DNA of 64,000 nt from Bacteroidia bacterium (GCA_030425425.1 JAUIAO010000023.1:16913-80912); one strand, 5' to 3'. Shown: positions 50,891 to 61,135, counted from the first letter of the stretch. Notes: generated by a model not told the origin, from the sequence alone. Numbers and translations are program-made.

Positions 50891-52729
50891 ATGTGTGGGA
50901 TAGTAGCTTATATTGGTGAAAAACCAGCCTTACCTATTCTGTTGAATGGACTAAAAAGATTAGAGTATCGTGGATATGATAGTGCAGGTGTAGCACTAAT
51001 AGAAGGCGATAAACTTAATGTATACAAAAAACAAGGCAAAGTAGCAGAGCTGGAAAAAGTTGTCAATTCCAATTCAGAGGGAGCAACAACAGGTATTGGC
51101 CATACTAGATGGGCAACTCACGGCGCCCCTAATGACACTAATGCCCACCCACACTATTCCCACAGCAAAAAACTAGCCGTAATTCACAATGGTATAATTG
51201 AAAATTACGGATCGATCAAAACGGATCTTTCTGAGAAGGGATACGAGTTCAGAAGTGAAACTGACACTGAAGTATTGGTAAACTTCATAGAAGACATACA
51301 GGTTTCTTTAAAAGTCACTTTAGAAGAAGCCGTTAGAATTGCCCTTTCGAAAGTCATCGGAGCATACGCTATGGTTATTCTTTCAAAAGAAGAACCAAAC
51401 AAAATGATTGCCGCTAGAAAAGGCAGCCCTATGGTCATAGGTGTTGGAAGCAATGAGTATTTTATCGCGTCTGATGCCACTCCGATCATTGAATATACTA
51501 AAGAAGTTATTTACCTAAATGACGAAGAAGTAGCAGTCATCAATGAAGGTGAACTCAAAATCACGGACATAAAAGACATCCCAAAAAAACCTGAGATTCA
51601 CAAGCTTGATTTACAGCTTGAAGCAATCGAGAAAGGTGGATATGAGCACTTTATGCTCAAGGAAGTTTTCGAGCAACCAAAATCCATCGCAGACTGTATG
51701 CGTGGGAGAATAAATGCCGCCCAGCACACCTTGACTTTGGGAGGAATTCATAAATATGAAGATCAGCTCATCAATGCAAACAGGGTGATCATCATCGGAT
51801 GTGGAACATCATGGCATGCAGGGCTGGTGGCTGAATATTTATTTGAAGATATTTGTAGAATCCCATTGGAGGTGGAATACGCTTCTGAATTCCGGTACAG
51901 GAATCCAATTATCAATAAGGGGGATATAGTCATAGCGATTTCACAATCTGGTGAAACAGCAGATACTCTTGCAGCCATAGAGTTAGCAAAATCTAAAGGA
52001 GCCATTGTTTTTGGGGTAGTCAATGCCGTTGGGTCTAGTATTTCCAGAATCACCCATGAAGGAGCATACCTCCACGCAGGACCTGAAATTGGAGTAGCAA
52101 GCACCAAGGCTTTTACAGCACAGCTTACGGTTTTAACAATGATTGCACTGACTGTAGCTCATAAGAAACAAACCATTTCACAAGCCAGGTTCAATGACTT
52201 GTTAAACGAATTGGAGTCAATTCCTGCAAAAGTAGAAAAAGCTTTAAAATCAGATGATCAAATTAAAAAGGTTGCTGGACTCTTTAAAGATGCAAGTAAT
52301 TTCATTTATCTAGGGCGAGGCTACAATTTCCCTGTAGCGCTTGAAGGTGCTCTGAAACTAAAAGAAATTTCTTACATCCATGCAGAAGGCTATCCGGCTG
52401 CCGAAATGAAACATGGACCAATCGCGTTGATTGATGAAAATATGCCTGTTGTTTTCATTGCTACTCGGGATAGCTCATATGATAAAATTGTATCAAACAT
52501 TCAGGAGGTAAAATCACGGAAAGGAAAGGTGATAGCTATAGTGACGGAAGGAGACGTTTTGATTCCTAAAATGGCAGATTTCACCATCGAAGTACCAGGC
52601 ACACACGAAGCGTTGATGCCTTTGGTTTCAGTTATTCCGCTACAATTGCTATCTTACCATATTGCAGTAATGCGAGGATGCAACGTAGATCAGCCTCGAA
52701 ATTTGGCGAAATCTGTAACCGTAGAATAG
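50891..52729 (+). CDS. glmS: Glutamine--fructose-6-phosphate aminotransferase (isomerizing)
   Basis: MCGIVAYIGEKPALPILLNGLKRLEYRGYDSAG; GHTRWATHG; SQSGETADTLAAIELAK; ends PRNLAKSVTVE. Confidence 0.98.
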   Translation: MCGIVAYIGEKPALPILLNGLKRLEYRGYDSAGVALIEGDKLNVYKKQGKVAELEKVVNSNSEGATTGIGHTRWATHGAPNDTNAHPHYSHSKKLAVIHNGIIENYGSIKTDLSEKGYEFRSETDTEVLVNFIEDIQVSLKVTLEEAVRIALSKVIGAYAMVILSKEEPNKMIAARKGSPMVIGVGSNEYFIASDATPIIEYTKEVIYLNDEEVAVINEGELKITDIKDIPKKPEIHKLDLQLEAIEKGGYEHFMLKEVFEQPKSIADCMRGRINAAQHTLTLGGIHKYEDQLINANRVIIIGCGTSWHAGLVAEYLFEDICRIPLEVEYASEFRYRNPIINKGDIVIAISQSGETADTLAAIELAKSKGAIVFGVVNAVGSSISRITHEGAYLHAGPEIGVASTKAFTAQLTVLTMIALTVAHKKQTISQARFNDLLNELESIPAKVEKALKSDDQIKKVAGLFKDASNFIYLGRGYNFPVALEGALKLKEISYIHAEGYPAAEMKHGPIALIDENMPVVFIATRDSSYDKIVSNIQEVKSRKGKVIAIVTEGDVLIPKMADFTIEVPGTHEALMPLVSVIPLQLLSYHIAVMRGCNVDQPRNLAKSVTVE

Positions 52730-52730
52730 C

Positions 52731-53108
52731 ATGAAAAAGATCATTTTTACTGAAGCAGCACCTGCACCCATTGGTCCATATAGTCAGGCTGTATTAATAA
52801 GGGATACAGTTTATGTATCTGGACAAATCGCCATTGATCAAACTACTGGAAATATTGTATCTGGCAACATTCAGGATGAAACACATCAGGTGATGAAAAA
52901 CCTTGGCTTTATACTAAAAGAAGCCGGATCTGACTTTTCGCAAGTCATCAAATGTTCCATTTTCGTGAAGAATATGGGAGATTTTGGTAAAATAAACGAC
53001 GCTTATGGAAGCTACTTCCCTATCCACCCTCCAGCCCGGGAAACAGTGGAAGTAAGCGGCTTGCCAAAAAATGTAAATGTAGAAATAAGCTGTGTAGCCT
53101 ATATCTAA
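52731..53108 (+). CDS. RidA family protein
   Basis: AAPAPIGPYSQAVLIRDTVYVSGQIAIDQTTG...PPARETVEVSGLPKNVNVEISCVAY. Confidence 0.93.
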   Translation: MKKIIFTEAAPAPIGPYSQAVLIRDTVYVSGQIAIDQTTGNIVSGNIQDETHQVMKNLGFILKEAGSDFSQVIKCSIFVKNMGDFGKINDAYGSYFPIHPPARETVEVSGLPKNVNVEISCVAYI

Positions 53109-53572
53109 TGCTGATTTTTCCTGTACTTCACAAGACGCTCGTATTGCCCATGAGTAGTGAGGAGGTTATTGTAAAGATTCAAAAAACAACTAAATTTTAT
53201 CAACCAGACGAAAGTCTGAATCAACCACTTTTTAGAGGAGAATTCCATGAACAATCCTTTCAATTGATTCTCGACAATCTTCCTCCACACAATTCTCTTC
53301 CACTGATTAGAGGCAAAATCGAAGGAACCAGAAACGGGAGTATTTTATTTCTAAAACTCAGCTTGTTACCCTCGTCGCAGTGGTACTTGTGGATTTCTTT
53401 CGTGCTTTGCCTTGTTTGCGCTGCTGTATTTATATGGATAGCCAAACAATATTATACCGCTCTGGCGGCTATCATTATTGCGGGATTGAACTACCTGATC
53501 CTAATCATTAATTTCAAAAGAAAAGCAAACCTCTCGTTCTCAAAAATCTCAGAACTACTTTCGGAGACTTGA
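53108..53572 (+). CDS. Hypothetical membrane protein (two TM helices)
   Basis: TAATG overlap with RidA stop; hydrophobic WYLWISFVLCLVCAAVFIWIAKQYYTALAAIIIAGLNYLILII. Confidence 0.6.
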   Translation: MLIFPVLHKTLVLPMSSEEVIVKIQKTTKFYQPDESLNQPLFRGEFHEQSFQLILDNLPPHNSLPLIRGKIEGTRNGSILFLKLSLLPSSQWYLWISFVLCLVCAAVFIWIAKQYYTALAAIIIAGLNYLILIINFKRKANLSFSKISELLSET

Positions 53573-53643
53573 GAATTTCCAGTCAGATCGATCTGTTAAA
53601 ATTGATGTATTTGGTAGTTTTGCCAACTTAATTTTGGATAGAC

Positions 53644-55170
53644 ATGGGAAATGTAAGAGTTAGATTCGCGCCAAGCCCAACCGGCGCACTACATATTGGA
53701 GGGGTTCGCACGGCATTATTCAACTATTTATTCGCCAAAAACCAAGGAGGAACATATATCCTTAGAATTGAAGATACTGATCAGAATCGCTTTGTAGAAG
53801 GAGCGGAAGAATACATAAAAGAATCTCTGGAATGGTGCGGGATATCTCCAGATGAAAGCCCATGGTCTGGCGGGGATTATGGCCCATACAGACAGTCTGA
53901 AAGGAAAGAAATTTATCAACAATACGCCCAAAAACTTCTGGATGAAGGCAACGCTTACATTGCATTTGATACTCCGGAGGAAATAGAGGCGATGCGTGAG
54001 CGACTGAAAGAAGCAGATGTCGCCACACCTCAGTACAATGCGGCGGTGAGAATGACAATGAAAAACTCGCTTACACTCTCCGCCGAAGAAGTAAAATCAA
54101 GAATTGAGGCCGGAGAACCATATGTAGTCCGTTTCAAGATTGATCCTAAAGAAGAAGTAAGATTTCAGGACATAGTACGTGGTTGGGTTCATGTACATGG
54201 TTCTACACTGGATGACAAGGTGCTTATGAAATCTGACGGACTACCTACGTATCATCTTGCCAATATAGTGGATGATCACCTGATGAAAATCTCCCATGTG
54301 ATCCGTGGTGAAGAATGGTTACCCTCTGCACCTCTTCACGTACTGCTTTACAAATATTTGGGTATTGAATCCACAATGCCCAAGTTTGCTCACCTGCCCT
54401 TAATTCTGAAGCCGGATGGTAATGGCAAACTAAGCAAGCGAGCAGCTGATAAGGCTGGCTTTCCGATCTTTCCACTCAATTGGAATGATCCGATAACCAA
54501 TGAATTATCCGTAGGGTTCAAAGAAGAGGGTTACCTGCCTGATGCGTTGATTAACTTTTTATCATTTCTTGGTTGGAATCCGGGCACGGATCAAGAAATA
54601 TTCAGTTTGGAAGAATTAGCTCAAGCCTTCTCTCTGGAGAAAGTCAATAAAGCAGGAACCAAATTCGATATTGATAAAATCAAATGGTTCAATCAGCAAT
54701 ACCTTAAAAACAAATCCGCTGCGGACGTTTCTCAGCAGATAATCGATGGCTTTCAGAGTCAATTCAATATCGAATGCTCTGAACACATTGCCGAGGGAGT
54801 TTTTCAATTGCTGAAAGAACGGGTCACATTCACTCATGAAATGGCTCCAAACGCTCTTTTCTTATTCCAACATCCTGCTGAATACGATGAAAAAGTAGTC
54901 AGAAAAAAATGGAATGAAGAAGCAATTCAGGCAGTTTCGATCTTTGCCAATGCCATAAAAGAAGAGTCCGATCTCACCGCAGAAAAGGCCAAAGAATTAT
55001 TTTTCGGACTCATGGAAGAGCATGAAATCAAAGCCGGGAAAAACATGCAAGCCTTGAGACTGGCCATCACTGGAGCTGGTTCTGGTCCTGATCTCATGGA
55101 AATTATTGCCTTGATGGGTGGAAAAGCGATACATGATCGAATCAATTACACGATAGATCAGTTAAAGTAA
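53644..55170 (+). CDS. gltX: Glutamate--tRNA ligase
   Basis: RFAPSPTGALHIGGVRTALFNYLFAKN; KLSKRAADKAGFPIF. Confidence 0.97.
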   Translation: MGNVRVRFAPSPTGALHIGGVRTALFNYLFAKNQGGTYILRIEDTDQNRFVEGAEEYIKESLEWCGISPDESPWSGGDYGPYRQSERKEIYQQYAQKLLDEGNAYIAFDTPEEIEAMRERLKEADVATPQYNAAVRMTMKNSLTLSAEEVKSRIEAGEPYVVRFKIDPKEEVRFQDIVRGWVHVHGSTLDDKVLMKSDGLPTYHLANIVDDHLMKISHVIRGEEWLPSAPLHVLLYKYLGIESTMPKFAHLPLILKPDGNGKLSKRAADKAGFPIFPLNWNDPITNELSVGFKEEGYLPDALINFLSFLGWNPGTDQEIFSLEELAQAFSLEKVNKAGTKFDIDKIKWFNQQYLKNKSAADVSQQIIDGFQSQFNIECSEHIAEGVFQLLKERVTFTHEMAPNALFLFQHPAEYDEKVVRKKWNEEAIQAVSIFANAIKEESDLTAEKAKELFFGLMEEHEIKAGKNMQALRLAITGAGSGPDLMEIIALMGGKAIHDRINYTIDQLK

Positions 55171-55191
55171 TAGCAACAAACAAATCATGCT

Positions 55192-55395
55192 ATGACTAAA
55201 AAACGAGTTTCTGGAGAAAAACCCAAGGTGCACGACGAATTAGACGGGTTTGATGTAACGATAGATAGCTTTGGGGAAATAAAGTCTACGGTTGATATCG
55301 ACAAAATCAATCAATTCTTAAACAAGAATGTGGATGATAAAAAACTGCGTGACCGGGAAGATCTGGAGGAGTTGAAAAACAAAAAGTCAGAATAG
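55192..55395 (+). CDS. Small hypothetical charged protein
   Basis: 67 aa, ATG start 21 nt after the gltX stop. Confidence 0.5.
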   Translation: MTKKRVSGEKPKVHDELDGFDVTIDSFGEIKSTVDIDKINQFLNKNVDDKKLRDREDLEELKNKKSE

Positions 55396-55977
55396 TTATC
55401 TGATTTTGGGAATTATAGCCGGTACCTCCTTTTTATATTCGAGGTATTCCTCTCCGAATTGGGCAATTAATTTCTTCTCTTCGAAATAAATTCCGAAAGG
55501 CAAATAGCCTAGCATCACTATACCAGTGGTAAAAATGACATCCGTAGGAATGTACAGCATCATCCCCAAAACGACCAGAATGGTGCCGCTGTAAATAGGG
55601 TGGCGGATTTTGGCATGTAAGCCTTGTCTGATCAAACCTTGATCCTCTTCCTCTGCAAATCCCAGGAAAGCCATACCTGAAATATGTCGAAAAGAAACTA
55701 CCATGATGATCACTCCCCATGATGCCAAAACTAATGCGATGTATCGCTGAGTTGCATTAGCCGCAAGGAGTGTTTCCGACTCTGACACAAGCATATAATA
55801 CAGTAATACACCACTCAACAGACTATTAATAATGGTATAAAACAATCTGTATTTTCGATAAAGTGATGGGATGTTTTGTGCTACCCAATTCTTTACCTGA
55901 AATGCTGCCAAAACACTATGAAGAGCAAGGAAGGTGGCCCAACCTATACCGATAATCAAATAGTCCATTTTAATCAT
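55396..55977 (-). CDS. Isoprenylcysteine carboxylmethyltransferase-like / NnrU-like membrane protein
   Basis: Multi-TM; LHAKIRHPIYSGTILVVLGMMLYIP...GIYFEEKKLIAQFGEEYLEYKKEVPAIIP. Confidence 0.82.
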   Translation of the reverse strand: MIKMDYLIIGIGWATFLALHSVLAAFQVKNWVAQNIPSLYRKYRLFYTIINSLLSGVLLYYMLVSESETLLAANATQRYIALVLASWGVIIMVVSFRHISGMAFLGFAEEEDQGLIRQGLHAKIRHPIYSGTILVVLGMMLYIPTDVIFTTGIVMLGYLPFGIYFEEKKLIAQFGEEYLEYKKEVPAIIPKIR

Positions 55978-56003
55978 AAAAAAGTTTTATGTGCCCGTAA
56001 ATA

Positions 56004-56104
56004 AACTAACCTGATGCAGAGCCATCGGTATAGTTAAAGGAGTTTGCTATGCAAACATAATGTCTCTCGACCCAGAGGGTCGAAGAATAAAACCCACTAG
56101 TGGG
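56004..56104. repeat. Cluster of four adjacent inverted repeats
   Basis: 56004-56035 imperfect stem AACTA..TAGTT; 56042-56056 GTTTGC-TAT-GCAAAC; 56067-56083 TCGACCC-AGA-GGGTCGA; 56093-56104 CCCACTAGTGGG. Confidence 0.6.
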
Positions 56105-56220
56105 ATTTAAAACCATACAAGTTTGTTTAAACCAATGATATTCAAATGTCTACAGCAGCAGACATATTGGTTAATTCAACTCTAGTTGATAATTTGCATC
56201 CAAAAGCAGTTTTCAACAAT

Positions 56221-57444
56221 ATGTCTAAAGTAAAAATAGGTATAATCAAAGAAGGAAAAATTCCAATTGATAAACGTGTACCCCTCACCCCATTTCAAGC
56301 AAAACAAGTCAAAGAAAAGTTCCCTGAGGTGGAGATTGTGGCACAAACTTCAGATATCCGGTGCTTTTCAGATGAAGACTATGAAAGTGAAAACATTCCG
56401 GTAGTTAAAAATGTGGATGATTGCGACATCCTTTTGGGAGTTAAAGAAGTGCCCATCCCGGAATTGATTGAAGGGAAAACATATTTTTTCTTCTCACATA
56501 CCATTAAAAAACAAACCTACAATCAGAAGCTACTTCGCACTATTCTAGACAAGAAGATCAAAATGATCGACTATGAAACGTTGACTGATCAAGCCGGAAA
56601 AAGAATTATTGCATTTGGTAGATGGGCTGGAATTGTGGGGGCTTATAATGGGATATGGACATTCGGAAAACGCTACAATCTATTTGACCTGAGAAGAGCA
56701 TCTGAATGCTTTGATCTGGACGATTTGAAAACTGAATATGCTAAGGTGAAACTTCCACCAATCAAAATTGCTTTGACTGGTGGTGGCCGTGTGGCCAAAG
56801 GCGCTATGGAAGTGCTCATGGGTATGAATATCCGTAAAGTCACTCCTGCAGCATTTGTGAATGAGCGATTTGATTTTCCCGTATTCACTCAGCTGAACAC
56901 ACGCGATTACAATACCAGAAAAGATGGAACACCATTTAGCCGACACGATTTTTTCAAGAATCCTGAAAACTACGAATCCAGCTTTTTGCAATATGCGCAA
57001 GTAAGCGACATCTTGATTGCTGCCGCCTACTGGGACCCTCACGCACCAGTACTTTTCAAACGTGAAGATGTATTGCACAATGATTTCAAAACCAATATTA
57101 TCGCTGATATCACATGTGATATAGAAGGCTCTATCCCTTCCACTAAGCAGCCGAGCACAATAGAAGACCCTATCTATGACTTTAATCCAAGTGATAATGT
57201 AGTAGAAGCTCCGCTCACTGATGAAGGAAACATCACCGTAATGGCTGTGGACAACCTACCTTGTGAGCTCCCAAGAGATGCATCGGAAAGTTTTGGAAAT
57301 GAACTGCTTAACAATGTCTTGCCTGAACTTCTTGGAGATGACAGCAAAGGAGTCATCAAAAGAGCTACTATTACGGAAAATGGAGATCTGACAGAAAAAT
57401 ACGAATACCTCAGAGATTATGCTGAAGGCCGGATTGTCCCATAA
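56221..57444 (+). CDS. Alanine dehydrogenase/saccharopine dehydrogenase-like NAD(P)-dependent oxidoreductase
   Basis: KIGIIKEGKIPIDKRVPLTPFQAKQVKEKFP; ALTGGGRVAKGAMEVL; internal ATG at 56221 is the better start. Confidence 0.85.
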   Translation: MSKVKIGIIKEGKIPIDKRVPLTPFQAKQVKEKFPEVEIVAQTSDIRCFSDEDYESENIPVVKNVDDCDILLGVKEVPIPELIEGKTYFFFSHTIKKQTYNQKLLRTILDKKIKMIDYETLTDQAGKRIIAFGRWAGIVGAYNGIWTFGKRYNLFDLRRASECFDLDDLKTEYAKVKLPPIKIALTGGGRVAKGAMEVLMGMNIRKVTPAAFVNERFDFPVFTQLNTRDYNTRKDGTPFSRHDFFKNPENYESSFLQYAQVSDILIAAAYWDPHAPVLFKREDVLHNDFKTNIIADITCDIEGSIPSTKQPSTIEDPIYDFNPSDNVVEAPLTDEGNITVMAVDNLPCELPRDASESFGNELLNNVLPELLGDDSKGVIKRATITENGDLTEKYEYLRDYAEGRIVP

Positions 57445-57510
57445 AAACATATTCAAATTAAGAAATTTTAACCAGCCAAAAGCCAACTGCTAATGGCCAA
57501 AATGCCAACT

Positions 57511-58359
57511 ATGAAAATACTCGTCACAGGATCAGGAGGACAATTGGGCTCAGAACTACAAGAGCTTGCAAAAGTGAACCCTGATATCGAATTTAATTTT
57601 ACTGATTATCCTGAGCTGGATCTCACCAAACCAGAAATGGTGGAGGCCGCATTTGAGGAAGAAAAATATGATTACTGTATCAACTGCGCCGCTTATACGG
57701 CAGTAGATAAAGCAGAAGAAGATCAGGAGATGGCTGATGCGATCAACGTTGGCGCATGTGAGACTTTAGCAACTCTATGTTCGAAACATGATGTGACACT
57801 GATACATGTATCCACTGATTTCGTTTTTAGTGGGAATGCTCACAAACCACTCAAAGAAGAGGATGAGCCAAAACCGATCAGTCATTATGGCTTGTCTAAG
57901 CTCAATGGTGAAAAGGTTATTCAACAAATGGCCGAGAAATTCTTCATTTTCCGCACCTCATGGTTGTATTCCACTTTCGGAGCGAACTTTGTAAAAACAA
58001 TGATCCGACTCTCTGAAACGAAAGATGAGCTAAACATCATCGCAGACCAGATTGGCACACCGACTTATGCCCGGGATTTGGCAAATGTGATTATGGAAGT
58101 AATCAAATCTGGAAATACAAGCTACGGACTTTATCATTATAGTAATGAGGGTGTGGCATCATGGTATGATTTTACTTGTGCGATATTCGAATACAAAGAA
58201 ATCGGAACCACAGTCAATCCCATTCCAACGGAACAGTACCCGACTCCTGCATCCAGGCCACATTACAGCCTGATGGATAAATCAAAGTTTATAGAGACTT
58301 TCGGTATCAAAATCCCTCACTGGAGGGTAAGTCTGAAGGAGTGTTTGGAGAAGCTTTAA
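57511..58359 (+). CDS. rfbD: dTDP-4-dehydrorhamnose reductase
   Basis: MKILVTGSGGQLGSELQELA; NCAAYTAVDKAEED; HVSTDFVFSG; HYGLSKLNGEK; FRTSWLYSTFGANFVKTMIRL. Confidence 0.93.
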   Translation: MKILVTGSGGQLGSELQELAKVNPDIEFNFTDYPELDLTKPEMVEAAFEEEKYDYCINCAAYTAVDKAEEDQEMADAINVGACETLATLCSKHDVTLIHVSTDFVFSGNAHKPLKEEDEPKPISHYGLSKLNGEKVIQQMAEKFFIFRTSWLYSTFGANFVKTMIRLSETKDELNIIADQIGTPTYARDLANVIMEVIKSGNTSYGLYHYSNEGVASWYDFTCAIFEYKEIGTTVNPIPTEQYPTPASRPHYSLMDKSKFIETFGIKIPHWRVSLKECLEKL

Positions 58360-58393
58360 AACAACCCACCGGAGCAACCTCCGGTGAGCTGTT
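58360..58393. terminator. Repeated hairpin copy 1, terminator of the propeller array
   Basis: AACAAC-C-CACCGGAG-CAAC-CTCCGGTG-A-GCTGTT; followed on minus strand by TTGTTTT. Confidence 0.75.
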
Positions 58394-58403
58394 ATTTATT
58401 TGA

Positions 58404-59636
58404 TTATTTCGCTTCATATGGTGGATAACAATAGGCGGTAGTCCAGCTGGTCACGTAAATATTACCTGTTTCGGGATCGACGGTGCACCTTGAACTAAAA
58501 TCATGGTCACTATTCTTATAAGATGAAGGAGCTTTAATCTCCGCCAGCACGGCTCCACTATCAGCATCTACAATCCTCAGCAATCCCCACCCAGAGTAAA
58601 TGATCTTATGGTCATAATAATTGAGCAAACTAGCGAACCCAAATGATGGTATATCCCACAGTACATGTCCTGTCTCTGTATCCAAGCACCAAAGCCGGGG
58701 CTCTTCCGTATTAGTAAACAGTCGATCACCCTCTATGATGAAATTAGAACTCAATAGATTCATTTTGAGGTTCCTTTTCCAGATCAACTCACCGGTTTTT
58801 ACATTTCTGCAGTGCATATGATCATCCACCGATAAAAACACCATGTCATCTTTGATTATTGGTATCCAGTCCACAGCACTCCACAGATCCGGTTCATCAT
58901 CCAGCTGAATGTCGTAATAAGTAGAATCCCGGGTTTTATTATAGCTAATGAGTCTGGGAATGATTTTATTGGTGGTATGATCCCAGAGCGTATTGCTAAA
59001 AATCATAATAGTATCTCCATCCGACTCAAAGTAAAAGGCAGGGACTTGCAGTCCCTGCCGTATGCTGTCCCCTCCATTTACTTCATAGACTGGTTTCCAA
59101 ATCCCAGTATTGAAATCGGCCTCCATGAGCCTATCCGTATTCTCTCCATCAACAATATCTGTTCGAAATAACATCTCTCCAAGATTTACCAAATCATCTC
59201 TGGAGGTTGAATTATCATTCATATTTTTCCAAACAGTACCTCCAGTATTCAAATTCACGCAAAAATTTCTTCCGCCAAAAGTAAATGCCAGTTTATCATT
59301 GCTAATCGGTTTTAAACTTGCAGCATTACTACTGAAGTGCTGATATTCAGGCCTGAAGTGATCATTCCACTCCCATATCAAATCTCCGCTTTCCTTATCT
59401 AATGCTATCAATTTTTCATTGACACTTAGATCCTGTGATTTTTCTAATAGTGATGCGAATAATACAATATTATCATGGACAATAGGCTGAATACCTCCAG
59501 TTAATCCAACATTGAAGTTTCTTTCCCATATTGGATTGATCGCCTGATCATATCCTAACAATTCTTCTCGACATGATATCGTCTCAAAGAGCAAGAATAT
59601 CAATTGCAATAACAGAAAGCGTCTAATTAATTTCAT
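58404..59636 (-). CDS. PQQ-type beta-propeller lipoprotein, paralog C
   Basis: Lipobox ETISC; repeats such as LIALDKESGDLIWEW, LWCLDTETGHVLWDI; C-terminus CTVDPETGNIYVTSWTTAYCYPPYE. Confidence 0.88.
   Translation of the reverse strand: MKLIRRFLLLQLIFLLFETISCREELLGYDQAINPIWERNFNVGLTGGIQPIVHDNIVLFASLLEKSQDLSVNEKLIALDKESGDLIWEWNDHFRPEYQHFSSNAASLKPISNDKLAFTFGGRNFCVNLNTGGTVWKNMNDNSTSRDDLVNLGEMLFRTDIVDGENTDRLMEADFNTGIWKPVYEVNGGDSIRQGLQVPAFYFESDGDTIMIFSNTLWDHTTNKIIPRLISYNKTRDSTYYDIQLDDEPDLWSAVDWIPIIKDDMVFLSVDDHMHCRNVKTGELIWKRNLKMNLLSSNFIIEGDRLFTNTEEPRLWCLDTETGHVLWDIPSFGFASLLNYYDHKIIYSGWGLLRIVDADSGAVLAEIKAPSSYKNSDHDFSSRCTVDPETGNIYVTSWTTAYCYPPYEAK
59037..59059. repeat. Perfect intragenic inverted repeat GGCAGGGACT-TGC-AGTCCCTGCC
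   Basis: Direct reading inside paralog C. Confidence 0.85.
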
Positions 59637-59651
59637 CACTTTATGCTATCG

Positions 59652-59903
59652 TTAAAGTCTCCTTGGAATTCCTAATGGATCAATCGTCCTATTAAAAGCA
59701 TCATTGATACTTGCTGTTACGCGAGGATGATTCCCCGCTTCCAGATGGTTAGCTCCGATGGCTCTATAGACCCTGTCCGCAGGTACTGCATCGTAGTGCT
59801 GACTGCCTGCCGTCACCAGACCGTCGCTGGGCTCTGCTTTATACAAACAGCCCACCGGAGCAACCTCCGGTGAGCTGTTATTTATTTGATTATTCCTTTT
59901 CAT
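59652..59903 (-). pseudogene. Orphan lipase C-terminal fragment 1 (intact 83-aa ORF)
   Basis: EPSDGLVTAGSQHYDAVPADRVYRAIGANHLEAGNHP matches the C-terminus of the 62621..63922 lipase. Confidence 0.8.
59846..59879 (-). terminator. Repeated hairpin copy 2
   Basis: AACAGC-C-CACCGGAG-CAAC-CTCCGGTG-A-GCTGTT; T-tract weaker than in copy 1. Confidence 0.55.
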
Positions 59904-61125
59904 ATGGTGGATAACAATAGGCAGTAGTCCAGCTGGTCACGAAGATATTGCCTGTTTCGGGATCGACAGTGCAGTCCGGGCTAAAGAATGCATCTGGATT
60001 CTTGTATGCAGACGGTGCTGTAATAGTTGCTAAAGTAGCCCCATCATTGGCATCCGTGATCCATAGCTTTCCTCCAGCCACATAGATCAATTTACCTTCA
60101 TAATAGTTAAGGAAGCTGGGGTTACCCTTCGACTGTTTTCGCCAGATCATACTGCCATCTTCCGCATCAAAACACCACAAAATCCCGTCTCCTTCTACAT
60201 GAATGTAGATGCTGCCATCAATGATCAGGAAATTGGAGGCCAGGTTATTGACCTGCATATAGCTCCGCCATATGATCTCACCTGTGTATAAATCACAGCA
60301 TACCATGTGATCATCTACTGACAAATAAACCCGATCTTCATGTATTTCTGGAAACCAATCTACTGCACTATAAACATCTGGATCATCATCTAACTGAATA
60401 TCATAGTATGTAGAATCCTGGGTTTTATTATAGCTAATGAGTCTGGGGATGATCTTATTGGTGGTATTATCCCAGAGCGTATTGCTAAAAACCATAATGG
60501 TATCTCCATCCGGCTCAAAGTAAAAGGCAGGGACTTGCAGTCCCTGCCGTATGCTGTCCCCTCCATTCACTTCATAGACTGGTTTCCATTTACCAGTGCT
60601 GAAATCAGCCTCCATGATTCTTTCGTGATAATCATCTACTGATATATCTGTTCGATAAAGAATATTTCCAATACTTTTCAACTCTGAATTCGAAGTGCTA
60701 TTCTCATTTATGTTTTTCCAAATAGTCTCTCCTGTAATTAGATCAATACAGAAATTTCTCCCACCAATTGTTAAAGCTACTCTGCCATTAAAAATCGGTT
60801 TCAGACTATGAGCTTTGAAATTCTGAAATGAGCTGCTAAAATGATCTTCCCACTCCCATTCCACTTTCCCATTTTCTTTATCAAGAGCAATTAATTTCTG
60901 ATTGGCACTGAGATCATTTTTCTTTTCGGATGCCGAAGCATAAATCACTAACTCCTCATCAATAATTGGTTGAATTACACGTGTCAATCCAACATTATAG
61001 TTGTATTCCCAAACAGGATTAATCACTTGATCATATCCAAGTAATTCAGCTTCTTTACAACCATTGAAAAAAAATGTTGAGGTGAATAAAAGTGAAAATA
61101 TGCTTTTATTAATCAAATTCACCAT
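59890..61125 (-). CDS. PQQ-type beta-propeller lipoprotein, paralog B
   Basis: MVNLINKSIFSLLFTSTFFFNGCKEAELLGYDQ (lipobox FNGC); propeller repeats; C-terminal half near-identical to paralog A. Confidence 0.88.
   Translation of the reverse strand: MVNLINKSIFSLLFTSTFFFNGCKEAELLGYDQVINPVWEYNYNVGLTRVIQPIIDEELVIYASASEKKNDLSANQKLIALDKENGKVEWEWEDHFSSSFQNFKAHSLKPIFNGRVALTIGGRNFCIDLITGETIWKNINENSTSNSELKSIGNILYRTDISVDDYHERIMEADFSTGKWKPVYEVNGGDSIRQGLQVPAFYFEPDGDTIMVFSNTLWDNTTNKIIPRLISYNKTQDSTYYDIQLDDDPDVYSAVDWFPEIHEDRVYLSVDDHMVCCDLYTGEIIWRSYMQVNNLASNFLIIDGSIYIHVEGDGILWCFDAEDGSMIWRKQSKGNPSFLNYYEGKLIYVAGGKLWITDANDGATLATITAPSAYKNPDAFFSPDCTVDPETGNIFVTSWTTAYCYPPYEKE
60526..60548. repeat. Second copy of perfect intragenic inverted repeat GGCAGGGACT-TGC-AGTCCCTGCC
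   Basis: Direct reading inside paralog B; not present at the same site in paralog A. Confidence 0.85.
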
Positions 61126-61135
61126 TGTATTGAGA

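Noticed and set aside
56680-57078. 132-aa minus-strand ORF
   Set aside because: Fully antisense to the AlaDH/saccharopine-dehydrogenase-like gene and without plausible protein features.
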